This document shows positions 1-6,167 of a stretch of 11,159 nucleotides of DNA, piece by piece; positions within the stretch are counted from its first letter, which is position 1, and every line of letters begins with the position of its first letter. The stretch is from Actinomycetota bacterium (lineage in GTDB: Bacteria; Actinomycetota; Thermoleophilia; Gaiellales; Gaiellaceae). The notes under the pieces are model-generated. The model was not told the origin of the DNA, did no database searches, and was given only the letters and a program-made list of their open reading frames with translations. Location: positions 1 through 11,159 of the forward strand of contig JACDCN010000044.1 of assembly GCA_013817555.1 (NCBI GenBank), in the 5' to 3' direction. The position numbers and the translations under genes are program-made.

Positions 1-524
1 GGCTGCTCCGCGTATTGCCGCAGGTCTTCTCGCCGGACGGAGACGGACGTCGCGATCGCGTCACCGCTCGGTATGAGACCGACGAGCAGGCACGCGCGAT
101 GATGCTCGTCGACGGCAGGCGTCGCGTCCTCTCCAAGTTCCGCTCGACCGAGGGGCAGCTGATCTGGTTCGGGCGCGTGAGCGGTCAGCCCGTACGCCCG
201 GGAACGTACGAGATCCGCCTGCGTGCGTTCGATCGAGCCGGCAACCGCTCGAGCACGCGGCGGATCATCCCTGTCGTTGCGCGCTACATCGAGCTGACAC
301 CCGACCGGATCGAGGTCGTCGCAGGAAAGCGCTTCTCGGTTCGAGTCCTGACCGACGCCGTCTCCTACCGATGGCTCTTTGCCGGTGAGCGGGGAGTCCG
401 TCGCAAGCGAGTCCTCGTCCTGCGGGCTCCGGAGACCGCCGGGGTGTACCGGGTCTATGTCTCGCTCCGTGGACGCTTCGCGGACAGCGCGGAGGTCGTC
501 GTCACCGAACCGCAGAGCGAGTGA
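1..524 (+). CDS. Ig-like/FlgD-like surface protein, C-terminal part (5' truncated by window edge)
   Basis: Open reading frame enters from the window edge (frame beginning at base 3) and stops at TGA 522-524. The TTG at 15 is probably internal, because the frame is open upstream of it. The visible part starts with a VFSPDGDGRRDRV motif, an Asp/Gly-rich turn typical of FlgD-Ig-like or gliding-associated extracellular domains. A beta-rich domain with the pattern GTYEIRLRAFDRAGNRSS follows. A second Ig-like domain runs from about YIELTPDRIEVVAGKRF to the end and carries a YRWLFAGE core and a GVYRVYVSLRGRFADSAEVVV strand pair. The protein is probably exported, but the signal peptide and N-terminus lie outside the window. 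The stop overlaps the GTG start of the sulfotransferase gene (GTGA, 4 bp), so the two are probably co-translated. Its exact role is unknown; a surface or cell-wall binding protein is the likeliest reading. Confidence 0.8.
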   Translation, partial: LLRVLPQVFSPDGDGRRDRVTARYETDEQARAMMLVDGRRRVLSKFRSTEGQLIWFGRVSGQPVRPGTYEIRLRAFDRAGNRSSTRRIIPVVARYIELTPDRIEVVAGKRFSVRVLTDAVSYRWLFAGERGVRRKRVLVLRAPETAGVYRVYVSLRGRFADSAEVVVTEPQSE

Positions 525-1501
525 CAGCGCCGCTCTTCGTCCTCGGTGTCAGCCGGTCTGGCACGACGCTGCTCCGCGTCGTTCTCGATCGTTCGCCGGG
601 TATCGCGATCCCGGATGAGTCGTTCTTCATCCCGTTGCTCGCGCGGCGGCATCGTGGGCAGGTCGATCGCGAGAGGTTCCTCGACGACGTGAGCCGCCTG
701 CCGGCACCGGCCGCCTGGGGTCTTACGCCCGCGGATGTCGCGTCGCACTTGCGGTCTTCGGCGAGCCCCGGCAGGGCGATTGCGGCGGTCTACGAGGCGT
801 ACGCGACAAAGCAAGCCAAGCCGCGCTGGGGGGACAAGACCCCGATGTACATGCGTCACCTACCGCTTCTCGAGCGGCTCTTCCCGGATGCGCAGTACGT
901 CCATCTGATCCGCGACGGCCGCGACGCGGCGCTCTCGTTCCTGCGCATGCCCGAGGGGACGTTCGCCCAGACGTGGGCTCATCCAGACACGCCCGCCGAG
1001 TTCGCCTGCCTCTGGCGTACGGAGGTCGCCGCGGCGCGCCAGCTCGGATTGCGCGTGGGGTCGGCCCGGTACCTGGAGGTTCGGTACGAGGATCTGGTCG
1101 CCGGGCCGGAAACGGTGATCCGAGCAATCTGCACGTTCGCGAGCCTCCCGTACGAGCCCGCGATGCTCGACTACACCCGGGCGGTCGACGTCTCCAAGAA
1201 GCCGCATCAGCAGCGGCTCTTGCAGCCTCTGACTCCGGGCGTCCGAGACTGGCGAACGGAGATGGTCGCCGCGGACATCTGCGCGTTCGAGGCGATCGCG
1301 GGAGACCTGCTGGTACAGCTCGGCTACGACCTCTCGCAGCCGCCGGGAGAGTCAAGCCGTGGGGCGAAGCTCGCCCTCGCGCGCTATCGCGCGACCCTAG
1401 GCGCCTGGAACGCGGCGGTGTCAGCAACCCAGCGCTCGCCGCTCTGGCGCCGCCGGCATCCTCCGCTTACGACGACGGCCGAACGTCCCGCCCGCGGATA
1501 G
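521..1501 (+). CDS. Sulfotransferase family protein (Sulfotransfer_3-like)
   Basis: Predicted PAPS-dependent sulfotransferase of 326 aa, near full length for the family. The 5'-phosphosulfate-binding loop is at residues 9-17 (GVSRSGTTL), directly after the first beta strand. The family ESFF element follows at 33-36, a WGDKTP element at 103-108, and the 3'-phosphate-binding segment LIRDGRDAALS at 129-139, with Arg131 and Ser139 in the expected places. RYEDLVAGPE near residue 190 is another family hallmark. The GTG start at 521 overlaps the upstream stop (GTGA) and has no strong ribosome-binding site, so translational coupling is likely. Stop is TAG 1499-1501. The last 35 bp overlap the convergent beta-propeller gene. 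The acceptor cannot be read from sequence; the locus suggests a glycan, but a protein or small-molecule acceptor is possible. No PAPS synthesis genes are in the window. Confidence 0.88.
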   Translation: MTAPLFVLGVSRSGTTLLRVVLDRSPGIAIPDESFFIPLLARRHRGQVDRERFLDDVSRLPAPAAWGLTPADVASHLRSSASPGRAIAAVYEAYATKQAKPRWGDKTPMYMRHLPLLERLFPDAQYVHLIRDGRDAALSFLRMPEGTFAQTWAHPDTPAEFACLWRTEVAAARQLGLRVGSARYLEVRYEDLVAGPETVIRAICTFASLPYEPAMLDYTRAVDVSKKPHQQRLLQPLTPGVRDWRTEMVAADICAFEAIAGDLLVQLGYDLSQPPGESSRGAKLALARYRATLGAWNAAVSATQRSPLWRRRHPPLTTTAERPARG

Positions 1502-2738
1502 CCAAGAGCCTTCCGTTGAGCGAGAAGAAGTACGTCTTCTCGGTCGCGATGCCGGGCGAGTACCTGCCGAGCGGGAGGCGCCAGACGATCTTCCCGTCCG
1601 ACGCGCGCAAGGCGTACGTCCGCTTCTCCAACGTCGAGACGAACACGTTCTCGCCGATAAGAACCGGCGCGCCGAGGATCCTGCCCTCGAGCTCAGTGCT
1701 CCAGAGCTCGTTACCGCTGGTCGCTCGAAGCGCGCGGATGCGACCGTCGAAGCCGCCCACGAAGACGCGCTCGCCGGAGACAGCAGGGGTCGTGTAGCCG
1801 AGACCGCCGACGCGACCCGTCCAGGCGATGCTGCCGGTTTCGGCGTCGAGAGCCACGACCTTGCCTGAGCGCGCCACCGAGTAGATGCGTTGCCCGTCCG
1901 AGGACGGACTCGCGTAGAAGCTCTCGTAGCGGAAGGTGTCGCGCCTGATGTAGGTCGTCCAGAGCTCTTGCCCCGTCCTCCGATTCAGGCAGACGAACGA
2001 TCCCGCGTACGTGGTGACGCACACCCGACCACCGAACACCGAGGGGCTCGAGTTGATCCGCCCGCCGGTTCGGTATGCCCAGCGCACCTGTCCTGTGGCT
2101 GCACGCACCGCAAACAACCTGCCGTCGTGCGAGCCGAAGTAGACGAGGCCGTCGACGACGACCGGTGAGGACTCGACCTTCCCGGCCGTACGCACCTGCC
2201 AGACCACCCGTCCCTTCTCACGTTCGAGTGCGGTGACAGTGCCCGCCTGGGAGCTAACGATCACGCGCGGCCCGTCGATGGCGGGGCTGGAAGGCAGGGT
2301 CCCGCCGACCCGGCGTCGCCACTGCACCTTGCCCGACTCCGCATCGATCGCGTAGGTCGCTCCCTCGAAGGTGTTGACGTAGAGGTCGCCCTCACAGTAG
2401 GTGGGCGGAAACTCGATGTAGCTCCGCAGCCCGCGCGACCACAGCGGCTTGCGTCCCGGAAGACCGAGCGGAGCATCAGGTCGGGCGAGCGAGCGCTGGG
2501 GATCGGCTCCGAATGTGCGCCAACAGCGTTGGTCGTCTGTCGGCTTTGGAGGCTTCGGCTTAGGCGGAGGCTCGGGCGCCGTAGGGAGCGTAGGGACTGA
2601 GACGGTGACGTCATCGAGCTCGGTGTCGAGCGCGCCCCGCGGCGGGTCATTCGTGAGCCCGATTGCGAGGAGGAGCCCGCCGAGTGCCAGCGCGAGCACC
2701 GAGAGAGCGAGGAGAATCCACTTTAGAGCTCTTGGCAT
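1467..2738 (-). CDS. Membrane-anchored PQQ-type beta-propeller protein (BamB/PQQ-dehydrogenase-like fold)
   Basis: 423 aa from the ATG at 2738. The frame stays open further upstream, but that extension is Arg/Gly/Ser-rich, overlaps the preceding gene and lacks family features. From this ATG the protein starts with PRALKW and a hydrophobic helix at about 7-29, fitting a signal anchor. A Pro/Lys/Glu-rich linker (about 50-67) follows, then a propeller from about residue 70. At least seven blade repeats of the form ALxxxTGxxxW are visible, with Trp at about 140, 180, 220, 260, 306, 346 and 386, spaced near 40 residues, and a closing LLAIRG strand. The blades resemble the PQQ_2/BamB group, but no PQQ-binding or dehydrogenase residues can be claimed. 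It probably sits outside the membrane as a scaffold or binding protein. It lies 32 bp behind the ligase-like gene in the same direction and overlaps the convergent sulfotransferase by 35 bp. Confidence 0.85.
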   Translation of the reverse strand: MPRALKWILLALSVLALALGGLLLAIGLTNDPPRGALDTELDDVTVSVPTLPTAPEPPPKPKPPKPTDDQRCWRTFGADPQRSLARPDAPLGLPGRKPLWSRGLRSYIEFPPTYCEGDLYVNTFEGATYAIDAESGKVQWRRRVGGTLPSSPAIDGPRVIVSSQAGTVTALEREKGRVVWQVRTAGKVESSPVVVDGLVYFGSHDGRLFAVRAATGQVRWAYRTGGRINSSPSVFGGRVCVTTYAGSFVCLNRRTGQELWTTYIRRDTFRYESFYASPSSDGQRIYSVARSGKVVALDAETGSIAWTGRVGGLGYTTPAVSGERVFVGGFDGRIRALRATSGNELWSTELEGRILGAPVLIGENVFVSTLEKRTYALRASDGKIVWRLPLGRYSPGIATEKTYFFSLNGRLLAIRGRDVRPSS

Positions 2739-2750
2739 ATGGATAAGACC

Positions 2751-2765
2751 GGGGCCGTCGGCCCC
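2751..2765 (-). other. Small GC hairpin between ligase-like and propeller genes
   Basis: A perfect 6-bp inverted repeat, GGGGCC-GTC-GGCCCC on the plus strand, lies in the 32-bp gap between the two minus-strand genes, ending about 12 bp before the propeller ATG. There is no T-tract after it in the direction of transcription, so it is not a convincing terminator. It could modulate translation or mRNA stability, but this may be chance in GC-rich DNA. Confidence 0.25.
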
Positions 2766-2770
2766 CGGGG

Positions 2771-4225
2771 TCAGTGTGCCAGCAGCCGAGGAGCTTCCCG
2801 AGCTCTCGCGATTCCCGCGGCCAAGAGCGCGAAAACGCCCCATGTGAGCGGATCCTCGAAAAAGCCCGCATAGAGGAGGGAGTGCACGACGAGCACGAGG
2901 AGAACAGCCGCCAGTCCCACGGCGAAGATCCGATCCTGCTTCGCGAGGAGCCACAGCGCCCAAGCGCAGGCGCCGAGCAGCCAGAGATACAAGATGAAGC
3001 CGATAAGGCCGAGCTCGGCGAGCACGGTCAGCGGCGTCGTATGCGATGCGCTCCGCCGCCCGGTGCGGCGCCCCGCGGCTTCGCCGCTCGCGCGTGGCTG
3101 ACTTCCGACGCCGACGCCGACCGCCGGGTTGACCTCGAAGACGTCGATCGTGATCGATACGAGCCGTGAGCGCCCGCTCGTGACGTCCCGGGCCGAGCGG
3201 CCGTTCACCGCGTCAGCGGCGACGGCTGCGGCCGCGAGCGTCGCGACGAGAGCGCAGGCGACGAGGGCGATTCGGAGCCGGCGGCTCGCACCGAGAAGGG
3301 TGATCGCGAAGGTCACGACGAAGAGGGCGACGAAGCTCGACTGCGAATACGAGTAGAAGAGCCCCGCGAAGAGCACCGCGATCAGGACTGCTATCGAGGC
3401 CCACTCCGCCGGACGTCCGCGACGTAGCCAGAGAACGACGATCAGCACCGCGATGGGCACGACCAGATAGCGCCCGTACAGACTCGGATCCTTGAACAGC
3501 GACGTCACCCGGAAGAAGCTCGTGTACGCGTTCGCAACCTCGAGATCGCGGGCGAAGAAGAGGGTGCGCGTTTGCACCTGCCACATGCCGATCGCTGCGA
3601 ACATCACGCCGAGGCCGACGAGCGTCACGAGCAACGCCCTGGGTAGCCAGTCGCTGACGGGGGCGCGCGCAACGACCGCGAGCCCTGCGACGAAGGGAAA
3701 CAGGAAGAAGGCCAGGATGACTCCCCCCTCGCGTTCGTCCTGTGTCCAGACGAACGAGACCGCCGTAAACGCCACCAAAGCCGCGACCGGGAGCGCGAGC
3801 AGGAGCGGTGGAGGCGTCAACTGCGCGCCTCGGAGCGTCCTGTACGCGAGCGCCAGCGCGGACGAGGCGAGCACGAGGTAGAGGGGGAGCAGCAGGAATG
3901 CCTCTTCAGCTCCGACCTGGACAGGGATTCGGAAGGGCGCAGCGACGAGCAGGGCGACTGGGACAGCGGCCGGGTACCGCACAAGTGGGATCGCGCCTAG
4001 GGTCATTGCCGCGATACCCACGGCAACGAGGACCACCCCCGCAGGATCGTCGAACAGCGTCGCGAGGTCCTCGTCGCCGGCCAGCGAGCGGACGATGCCG
4101 AGGGTTGCTGCTCCGAGTAGCGCGAGCCCGAGAAGGAGTAGCGCGCGTCGGCGCGGCACGAGAACGAGCACCGAGCCGAGCGCGCCCGCCAACGCGCAGA
4201 CTTGGGCGGCTTCCGTGTGTTCCAT
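2771..4225 (-). CDS. O-antigen ligase/polymerase-type membrane protein (Wzy_C/WaaL-like)
   Basis: 484-aa integral membrane protein with about 11-13 hydrophobic helices. This family transfers or polymerises lipid-linked glycans on the outer face of the cytoplasmic membrane. Family signs are the SLFKDPSLYGRYL segment (about 242-254), the YSYSQSSFVALFV helix (291-303), and a long extracytoplasmic loop (about 338-398). The loop carries GRSRLVSITIDVFEVNPAVGVGVGS and a conserved-type His at SHTTPL (394-399), followed directly by the helix LAELGLIGFILYLW. The loop is Arg-rich, as expected for binding polyprenyl diphosphate or anionic glycan. The ATG at 4223-4225 lies 2 bp after the stop of the upstream sulfotransferase, so they are co-transcribed and probably coupled. 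Ligase and polymerase (Wzy) activities cannot be separated from sequence; linkage to sulfotransferases rather than a lipid-A core locus fits a Gram-positive-type glycan. Confidence 0.85.
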   Translation of the reverse strand: MEHTEAAQVCALAGALGSVLVLVPRRRALLLLGLALLGAATLGIVRSLAGDEDLATLFDDPAGVVLVAVGIAAMTLGAIPLVRYPAAVPVALLVAAPFRIPVQVGAEEAFLLLPLYLVLASSALALAYRTLRGAQLTPPPLLLALPVAALVAFTAVSFVWTQDEREGGVILAFFLFPFVAGLAVVARAPVSDWLPRALLVTLVGLGVMFAAIGMWQVQTRTLFFARDLEVANAYTSFFRVTSLFKDPSLYGRYLVVPIAVLIVVLWLRRGRPAEWASIAVLIAVLFAGLFYSYSQSSFVALFVVTFAITLLGASRRLRIALVACALVATLAAAAVAADAVNGRSARDVTSGRSRLVSITIDVFEVNPAVGVGVGSQPRASGEAAGRRTGRRSASHTTPLTVLAELGLIGFILYLWLLGACAWALWLLAKQDRIFAVGLAAVLLVLVVHSLLYAGFFEDPLTWGVFALLAAGIARAREAPRLLAH

Positions 4226-4227
4226 GC

Positions 4228-5166
4228 CTACGCGCCCACGAGGTTGACCGCTTCATAGCCGAGTCGTCGCTCGACCTCGGCCACGAGAGGAAGGATTCGC
4301 TCGACTGCCTCGGGATTCTGCCTTCGCCACTTCTCGGGCTCGGGATCGGTGAGCGTCGTCCTGGCGGGTATGCGGGCGAGCACCTCCTCGCGCGTCTTCT
4401 CGACGACCTCCAGACCCAGCTGTCGGTACAGGCGCCGGAGCTCCGAGACGGGATCGGCGAGGAGATCCTCGTACGCGATCTCGATCCACCGAGAAGGCTC
4501 TATCCGATCGCGCGCGGCGAGCACCGCTTCGTTGCACGCGATGTACTGGTGCGCGCAGATCTCCTCGAGCGATGCGGATCGCAGCTCCCGCCATCCGGGC
4601 ACGAGGACGAGGCTCCAGAGGTTCCCGTTCAGCGGACCGAGACCGCTCAGTGGCTCTGGGAGACGGTACTTCACGAACCTGGGCCGGGCCTTCCACGCCT
4701 CCATCAGCGAGCTCACGTTGTCCGGCGCCCGGCGATGCAGGAAGACGTAGATCGCGCCGGGAAGCAATGCCTCCAGGTACGGGATCCGGAGGCAATTCGC
4801 CGGGGTCTTGTCGACGAAGCGCCGACCGCGTGTCCACCAGCGAATCGCGAGCCGAACGAACTCGCGCTCGCGCTCGCTGACGTCGCTTTCGCCCAGTGCA
4901 TCGGAATCCCAGCCGCGGTCACGGGGATGGTGGAACTCGTCCCAGAGGATGTGCCCTTCGCTCTGCACGGAGCGGAGGTCGGGGCTCCGAAGAAGCGCCT
5001 CGAGCAGGGCTCCCGTGCCCGAGCGCGGGCAGCCGAGGACGAGGATGGGATCCTGTGGCGGAGGAGCCGCTGGAAGCACGGCGGACAGAGGTCGAGCCAG
5101 ACGCGGGCCGCTCCGGCGGACGCGCCAGACGAAGCGGCGCGCCCCGAACAGCCGGTTCGACCGCAT
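4228..5166 (-). CDS. Second sulfotransferase family protein
   Basis: 312 aa from the ATG at 5166; the longer open frame upstream runs antisense into the divergent deacetylase gene and carries no family sequence. The N-terminus (1-40) is Arg-rich and then Pro-rich. The 5'-phosphosulfate loop LVLGCPRSGTGALLEALL starts at residue 42, an SEGHILWDEF segment is at 69-78, and FVDKTPANCLRIPYLEALLP is at 117-136. The 3'-phosphate segment reads FLHRRAPDNVSSLMEAW (142-158), with Arg145 or Arg146 and Ser152 as likely contacts. AYEDLLADPVSELRRLYRQLGL (231-252) is a further hallmark. It resembles the bacterial Sulfotransfer_3 group and is clearly diverged from the first sulfotransferase in this window, so it probably acts on a different acceptor or position. 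It heads the unit with the ligase-like and propeller genes. An AGGA-type ribosome-binding site lies about 8 bp before the ATG. Confidence 0.87.
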   Translation of the reverse strand: MRSNRLFGARRFVWRVRRSGPRLARPLSAVLPAAPPPQDPILVLGCPRSGTGALLEALLRSPDLRSVQSEGHILWDEFHHPRDRGWDSDALGESDVSEREREFVRLAIRWWTRGRRFVDKTPANCLRIPYLEALLPGAIYVFLHRRAPDNVSSLMEAWKARPRFVKYRLPEPLSGLGPLNGNLWSLVLVPGWRELRSASLEEICAHQYIACNEAVLAARDRIEPSRWIEIAYEDLLADPVSELRRLYRQLGLEVVEKTREEVLARIPARTTLTDPEPEKWRRQNPEAVERILPLVAEVERRLGYEAVNLVGA

Positions 5167-5193
5167 GCGCGTGATCCTACGTATCGGGCAGCG

Positions 5194-5211
5194 GTCGAGT
5201 GAGGTCTCGAC
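5194..5211 (+). promoter_or_regulatory. Hairpin with GAGG in its loop, upstream of the PIG-L gene
   Basis: The 51-bp divergent gap 5167-5217 holds a perfect 6-bp inverted repeat GTCGAG/CTCGAC around a 6-base loop TGAGGT. The loop presents GAGG, the best ribosome-binding-site match, about 13 bp before the TTG start at 5218. Promoters for both divergent genes must lie in or near this gap or inside the opposite gene, and I could not place them with confidence. Confidence 0.3.
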
Positions 5212-5217
5212 GGCTGG

Positions 5218-5865
5218 TTGAATAGCGCGGTGCTCGACGGTCTCCAACGCGCGCTTGTCCTTGCACCGCATACCGACGACGGCGAGCTCGGGTGCGGCGG
5301 AACGATGGCGAGGCTCGTCGACGGCGGCTGCGAGGTGCGGTACGTCGCGTTCTCGATCGCGACTCGCTCGCTTCCGCCGGGGTTCGAGCCGGACACGCTT
5401 GCGCGGGAAGTTCGCGAGGCGACGGCGGAGATCGGCATTCCCGAGGAGTGCCTGACGGTTCACGACTTCGACGTCCGCACCTTTCCCGAGCGCCGCCAGG
5501 ACATCCTCGAGCTGCTCGTCGCGCTCTGGGAGGAGTGGCGGCCCGAGATCGTCTTCCAGCCTTCACACCATGATGTGCACCAGGATCACCAGACGATCGC
5601 CCAAGAGGGCCTGCGGGCCTTCAAGCGGACGACGATCCTCGGCTACGAGGTGCCATGGAACAACTTCGACTTCTCCTATGGCGCGTACATCGCGCTCGAG
5701 AAGCGGCACATCGAGCGAAAAGTTGCGGCACTCTCCCGCTACGCCTCGCAGCAGCACCGGCGCTATGCCGATCCCGAGTACGTCTGGAACCTTGCCCGCG
5801 TCCACGGCGTCAACGTGAACCGCGAGTACGCGGAGTGCTTCCAGGTGTATCGGATCGTCGCCTAG
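5218..5865 (+). CDS. PIG-L family zinc-dependent deacetylase
   Basis: 215 aa. Members hydrolyse N-acetyl groups from N-acetylglucosamine-type sugars (MshB, BshB, PIG-L) using one zinc. The first metal/catalytic motif is LAPHTDDGELGCGG, with His18, Asp20 (base) and Asp21, and Thr replacing the commoner Pro or Ala. The second is PSHHDVHQDH, with His121 and His124 the likely partners of the conserved HxxH. These lie in the expected order in a Rossmann-like fold (RALVLAPH at the first strand). Start is TTG 5218; a GTG at 5230 in the same frame is an alternative, giving 211 aa, and both keep the motif. No signal peptide, so it is cytoplasmic. In this setting it probably removes an acetyl group from a sugar nucleotide or lipid-linked sugar of the glycan. 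A mycothiol role is less likely given the neighbours. Confidence 0.85.
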   Translation: MNSAVLDGLQRALVLAPHTDDGELGCGGTMARLVDGGCEVRYVAFSIATRSLPPGFEPDTLAREVREATAEIGIPEECLTVHDFDVRTFPERRQDILELLVALWEEWRPEIVFQPSHHDVHQDHQTIAQEGLRAFKRTTILGYEVPWNNFDFSYGAYIALEKRHIERKVAALSRYASQQHRRYADPEYVWNLARVHGVNVNREYAECFQVYRIVA

Positions 5866-5886
5866 CGACGACCCCGCCTTAAGGCG
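5856..5886 (+). terminator. Two adjacent inverted repeats at the end of the PIG-L gene
   Basis: The stop codon lies in a perfect inverted repeat, CGTCGC-CTA-GCGACG (5856-5870). Four bases later comes a 12-bp palindrome, CGCCTTAAGGCG (5875-5886). No U-tract follows, so a classical intrinsic terminator is not supported; a U-less actinobacterial-type terminator or mRNA end-stabiliser is possible. Confidence 0.3.
5858..5867. repeat. 10-bp direct repeat, left copy (TCGCCTAGCG)
   Basis: TCGCCTAGCG at 5858-5867 is repeated exactly at 6158-6167, 300 bp away. The bases on both sides differ (G/T before, A/C after). This copy contains the PIG-L stop codon. It is consistent with a target-site duplication or microhomology flanking the intervening fragment, though a coincidence of two gene ends cannot be excluded. 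Confidence 0.5.
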
Positions 5887-5929
5887 ACCCAAACGGCCGT
5901 CTGCAGGATGGTGTCGCGGCGACGTCAGT

Positions 5930-6118
5930 GCCGCTGAATTGCTCATGCCGCGGCACTTCGTTCAACGCGAGTTGGACAAGACTCTGGCGAAGCGGCAGAG
6001 CATTGCTGCCGCACAACTTGCGTCCGACCTGTCTCGGGTATTCCACGTTAGCGCCGAGGTCATGCAGTATCGACTGACGAACCTTGGGGGTCTCGACCCC
6101 GCGGCTCTTGTCGGTTAG
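5930..6118 (+). pseudogene. Remnant: C-terminal end of an ImmA/IrrE-family metallopeptidase
   Basis: An open stretch reads AAELLMPRHFVQRELDKTL and continues to HVSAEVMQYRLTNLGGLDPAALVG, stopping at TAG 6116-6118. The AAELLMP motif and the closing VSxEVMxYRLTNLG helix are the typical last ~60 residues of ImmA/IrrE (DUF955) peptidases, found in phage, ICE and toxin-antitoxin-type regulators. The HEXXH zinc motif and N-terminal part should lie upstream, but that DNA is the PIG-L gene, and recognisable similarity begins abruptly near 5930. An ATG at 5945 could start a 57-aa peptide; it has no visible ribosome-binding site and would lack the active site, so I read it as a broken fragment. Its composition looks less GC-rich than the flanking genes, which fits transferred DNA. 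It sits between the two 10-bp repeats. Confidence 0.7.
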
Positions 6119-6148
6119 AGCGCCATTTCTCCCGCTGCGTTAGCCGGG

Positions 6149-6166
6149 GCTGAGGCTTCGCCTAGC
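6149..6166 (-). terminator. Imperfect hairpin over the flippase stop codon
   Basis: GCT-(G)-AGGC-TTC-GCCT-AGC can fold into a 7-bp stem with one bulged base. It includes the stop codon of the flippase gene (complement of 6162-6164), so it lies at the 3' end of the long minus-strand operon. No T-tract follows on the minus strand. Low-confidence terminator or mRNA-stabilising structure. Confidence 0.25.
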
Positions 6167-6167
6167 G
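6158..6167. repeat. 10-bp direct repeat, right copy (TCGCCTAGCG)
   Basis: Exact copy of 5858-5867. It contains the reverse-complement stop codon of the flippase gene (CTA at 6162-6164). Collapsing the two copies into one would leave both flanking genes intact, ending tail-to-tail with a 4-bp CTAG overlap. Confidence 0.5.

Noticed and set aside
2739..2963. 75-codon N-terminal extension of the propeller gene
   Set aside because: It overlaps the end of the ligase-like gene, is feature-poor, and would bury the signal anchor that begins right after the internal ATG at 2738.
3808..5202. 464-aa open frame on the plus strand
   Set aside because: Antisense to the second sulfotransferase and the ligase-like gene, both of which have clear family motifs. 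Low-complexity Arg/Pro/Gly composition.
5866..6161. Integron attC-like or tRNA-derived attachment site near the ImmA/IrrE fragment
   Set aside because: GTTAGCC near 6140 does not fit GTTRRRY, the only RYYYAAC match lies inside the peptidase frame, and no tRNA-like cloverleaf or 3' tRNA end was found.
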